A program made the position numbers and the translations under genes. A stretch of DNA of 64,000 nucleotides. It comes from Rhizobium brockwellii. GTDB lineage: Bacteria; Pseudomonadota; Alphaproteobacteria; Rhizobiales; Rhizobiaceae. Shown here piece after piece: positions 61,835-64,000 of the stretch. Each line of letters opens with the position of its first letter. The stretch's first letter is position 1. Under the pieces are notes generated by a model. That model was not told the origin of the DNA, did no database searches, and saw only the letters and a list, made by a program, of their open reading frames with translations. Where the stretch lies: contig NZ_CP053440.1 of assembly GCF_000769405.2 (NCBI RefSeq), forward strand, positions 310,001-374,000, read 5' to 3'.

Positions 61835-61845
61835 ACGGACTCTAA

Positions 61846-62180
61846 GCCAAAGTCAGGCAGAAATTCCACTTATCCCGGCTGTTCAAAGTTCCCGAGCCAG
61901 CTCTCGGCACACAGCCAAAATACGCACAAAGATCCACAACACGCAATTTTTCGGATTTCTACTCGCGTCGCTCAAACTGAGTTAATTCAAAATAAACAAA
62001 CCAGGACAAATTGTACCACCACCAGCGTATGTATTACCCTTGGATGAGGGAAATGTACTGCTCATCCTGATCCAGGGGCGGAGTGTATTCCGCTCGTTGA
62101 AGCCTTCGACAGAATGATTCTGCTCCTCGGCAAATCCCCATGGCCCTGAAGGGCGCATGACTGTTCGGAGTTACCGCCTT
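61846..62180. promoter_or_regulatory. Gap holding the promoter of the right-edge chemoreceptor
   Basis: 335 bp. The middle is AT-rich (GAGTTAATTCAAAATAAACA near 61980) and is the likely promoter. GGAG at 62166-62169 is the ribosome site. No gene or clear operator is visible. Confidence 0.45.
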
Positions 62181-64000
62181 ATGTCCCGTCCTAAAATCAA
62201 AACTGCCCTGATCGGCATTCTTAGTGTGATCGCGGTCGCAATTGCAGCTTTCTCATATTTTTCTCTGCAGTCACTGGCCGCAATAAACGGGAATGTGACC
62301 GAGCTCGCCGGAAACTTAATGCCCAGCGCAATGACAGCGAAGGAAATCGACACGGCGCTTTCCGATCTGCGTGTGGCCTATCTCGAGCATCTCGCGGCAT
62401 CGGACCAAAAGACGCAAGATGAGGCGCAGACGGCAATCGATCGCGAGACCGCGCGCATCAACAACGAATTTAAAAATTACGAAGCTCTCGGTCTTGATGA
62501 TGGCGATCGAGAACTGATCAGAGGCCTGCGCGAAAATCTTGCGCTTCTGGGGAAAAGTGGCGAGAAGTATGTCAAATTTTCTGCAGCGTCTCAGGACGAC
62601 GATGCCAAGGTTGTCATGAATGACGAAATGTCCCCGATTGCCGACGCCATGGCCGACCAAATCGACAAACTCGTTGCCGTCAACACGGATAACGCAGCCA
62701 AGGCAAATGTCGAAAGCATGGCCAATTTCTCCTATACCGTAGAGGTGACATACGTCGCCATTACGCTTATCTTCGGAATTACCTTGGGCGCAATCTACTT
62801 TGCCCTGATGGGCATTTCACGACCGATCGGCAGAATAACAGCGTCCATGACCGATCTTGCGGGCGGCGACTCGGACAAGGCCATCCCCTTTGCGGGCCGC
62901 GCCGACGAAATCGGCGAAATGGCGGGTGCCGTCGAGGTCTTCCGTCAGGCAGCCATCACCAACAAGCGGCTAGAACAGGAAGCTGAAGCGGCCCGGGTCC
63001 AGGCTGAATCCGACCGCATCCGCTTGACCGCAGAGGCAGAAGCGGCTGCGCAGAAGCGCCTTCTGGAAGCGACATCGGGTCTGGCGACCGGACTACGCCG
63101 CCTGGCGGCCGGCGATCTTGGTTTTCAGCTGAATGATGCATTTGCACCGGACTTTGAAGCCCTGCGTCACGATCTGAACGGTGCGGTGGGGCAGTTGGGC
63201 GAAACGCTGCGCGCGGTCGCTCAGGCAACGACGCAGATCGACAGCGGCACCCGCGAGATTAGCCAGTCCGCCGAAGACCTGTCCAAGCGCACGGAGCAGC
63301 AGGCGGCCTCGCTGGAAGAAACGGCAGCAGCCCTCGACCAGATTACGGCGAACGTGTCGAACTCGTCGAAACGTGCCGACGAAGCACGAAGCGTTGCCGC
63401 GCAGGCCAACACCAGTGCCGCCCAGTCTGGCAAAGTGGTCGCCGACGCGGTCGATGCCATGCAGAAGATCGAGCAGTCGTCCAACCAGGTCTCCAACATT
63501 ATCGGCGTCATCGACGAGATCGCCTTCCAGACCAACCTTCTGGCGCTCAACGCCGGTGTCGAAGCGGCGCGCGCCGGCGATGCGGGCAAGGGCTTTGCCG
63601 TCGTTGCCCAGGAGGTGCGCGAGCTCGCCCAGCGTTCCGCCCAGGCCGCCAAGGAAATCAAGGAATTGATCCGCAACTCCTCGGTCGAAGTGCAAAGCGG
63701 CGTCAAGCTGGTCAGCGAAACCGGCGAGGCCCTGAAGACGATCGAAGGCTATATTGTTACGGTCAATCACCACATGGATGCGATTGCCACGTCGGCGCGC
63801 GAACAGTCGGTTGGTCTTGCCGAGGTCAACACGGCCGTCAATCAGATGGATCAGGTCACCCAGCAAAACGCCGCCATGGTCGAGGAAAGCAATGCGGCAA
63901 GCGCCGCGCTTGCCGGCGAAGCCAGCCGCCTCCGCGAACTCATCGGCCAGTTCCAGCTCGGCGGCGCGCTCCGCCAGCCGGCATCGGCCATGGCCGCCGG
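62181..64000 (+). CDS. Methyl-accepting chemotaxis protein, transmembrane, C-terminus beyond the right edge
   Basis: ATG 62181; 606 codons are in the window with no stop, so the end is missing. Membrane helix 1 at about 7-29 (KTALIGILSVIAVAIAAFSYFSL), a four-helix-bundle sensor domain (about 35-185), helix 2 at about 192-212 (YVAITLIFGITLGAIYFALM), then HAMP (GISRPIGRITASMTDLAGGD) and a second HAMP-like block (GLRRLAAGDLGFQL). The signalling tip [20 protein letters not shown] is near residue 448 and the chain runs past LIGQFQLGGALRQPASA. The ligand is unknown; the 4HB domain binds small acids or amino acids in known cases. Confidence 0.92.
   Translation, partial: MSRPKIKTALIGILSVIAVAIAAFSYFSLQSLAAINGNVTELAGNLMPSAMTAKEIDTALSDLRVAYLEHLAASDQKTQDEAQTAIDRETARINNEFKNYEALGLDDGDRELIRGLRENLALLGKSGEKYVKFSAASQDDDAKVVMNDEMSPIADAMADQIDKLVAVNTDNAAKANVESMANFSYTVEVTYVAITLIFGITLGAIYFALMGISRPIGRITASMTDLAGGDSDKAIPFAGRADEIGEMAGAVEVFRQAAITNKRLEQEAEAARVQAESDRIRLTAEAEAAAQKRLLEATSGLATGLRRLAAGDLGFQLNDAFAPDFEALRHDLNGAVGQLGETLRAVAQATTQIDSGTREISQSAEDLSKRTEQQAASLEETAAALDQITANVSNSSKRADEARSVAAQANTSAAQSGKVVADAVDAMQKIEQSSNQVSNIIGVIDEIAFQTNLLALNAGVEAARAGDAGKGFAVVAQEVRELAQRSAQAAKEIKELIRNSSVEVQSGVKLVSETGEALKTIEGYIVTVNHHMDAIATSAREQSVGLAEVNTAVNQMDQVTQQNAAMVEESNAASAALAGEASRLRELIGQFQLGGALRQPASAMAA

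Noticed and set aside
61567..61845. A 92-codon Arg-rich frame overlapping the IS5 remnant
   Set aside because: It is the out-of-frame shadow of the transposase fragment, which has recognisable IS5 motifs in the neighbouring frame.

Overview
The window is a GC-rich, densely packed piece of alphaproteobacterial DNA, most like the accessory genome (large plasmid or chromid) of Rhizobium or Agrobacterium. The reasons are family content and style: ABC and TRAP uptake systems next to sugar and amino-acid catabolic operons, ATGA stop/start overlaps, several GTG or TTG starts with strong ribosome sites, and a rhizobial-type intergenic palindrome at 16.1 kb. Almost every gene concerns uptake, catabolism, regulation or chemotaxis. 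No housekeeping, rRNA or tRNA gene was seen.

Layout. (1) 0-13.7 kb: a minus-strand operon for D-apiose, the branched plant cell-wall pentose. It holds a RuBisCO-like decarboxylase (oiaX), 3-oxo-isoapionate kinase (oiaK), D-apionate oxidoisomerase (apnO), a ribose-type ABC importer with a DUF2291 lipoprotein, D-apiose dehydrogenase (apsD), D-apionate lactonase (apnL) and dihydroxyacetone-kinase-like dhaK and dhaL. A second sugar importer starts at the left edge. A divergent GntR regulator and three copies of a 15-bp motif (296, 10118, 12855) mark a probable regulon. (2) 13.8-19.3 kb: a small secreted protein, then GntR, a three-part TRAP transporter and an idonate/sorbitol-type dehydrogenase. 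(3) 19.5-32.1 kb: a branched-chain-type ABC importer, an aminotransferase and a LysR regulator, followed by hyuA, hyuB, an SDR and an HpcH/HpaI aldolase. Two near-identical 45-bp promoter elements (19517, 26629) tie both halves into one apparent pathway of unknown substrate. (4) 32.1-36.3 kb: Lrp divergent from alanine racemase and D-amino-acid dehydrogenase, then AraC.

(5) 36.3-43.3 kb: a coupled trio (diaminopropionate ammonia-lyase, carbamoyl/ureido amidohydrolase, M20 amidohydrolase) under an Lrp regulator; then a class III aminotransferase, a PuuR-type regulator and a ProC-like reductase. (6) 43.4-48.2 kb: decayed SDR, PHP-phosphatase and acetyltransferase genes around a three-gene TadE/TadE/TadG set. 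(7) 48.2-57.6 kb: an amino-acid or amine catabolic cassette (Lrp, aldehyde dehydrogenase, aminotransferase, polar amino-acid ABC importer, cupin, FAD oxidase, 2-hydroxyacid dehydrogenase) with a different codon flavour, bounded by a truncated acetyltransferase on the left and an IS110-type remnant on the right. (8) 58-64 kb: a haem-globin chemoreceptor with cheW and a 75-residue unknown protein, an IS5-type remnant, and a second chemoreceptor running off the right edge.

Common theme: plant-derived sugars and nitrogen compounds are sensed, imported and funnelled into central metabolism, each module with its own local regulator. Three of the four complete solute-binding-protein genes are followed at once by a strong RNA hairpin before the next gene of the operon, a sign of differential expression within the operon.
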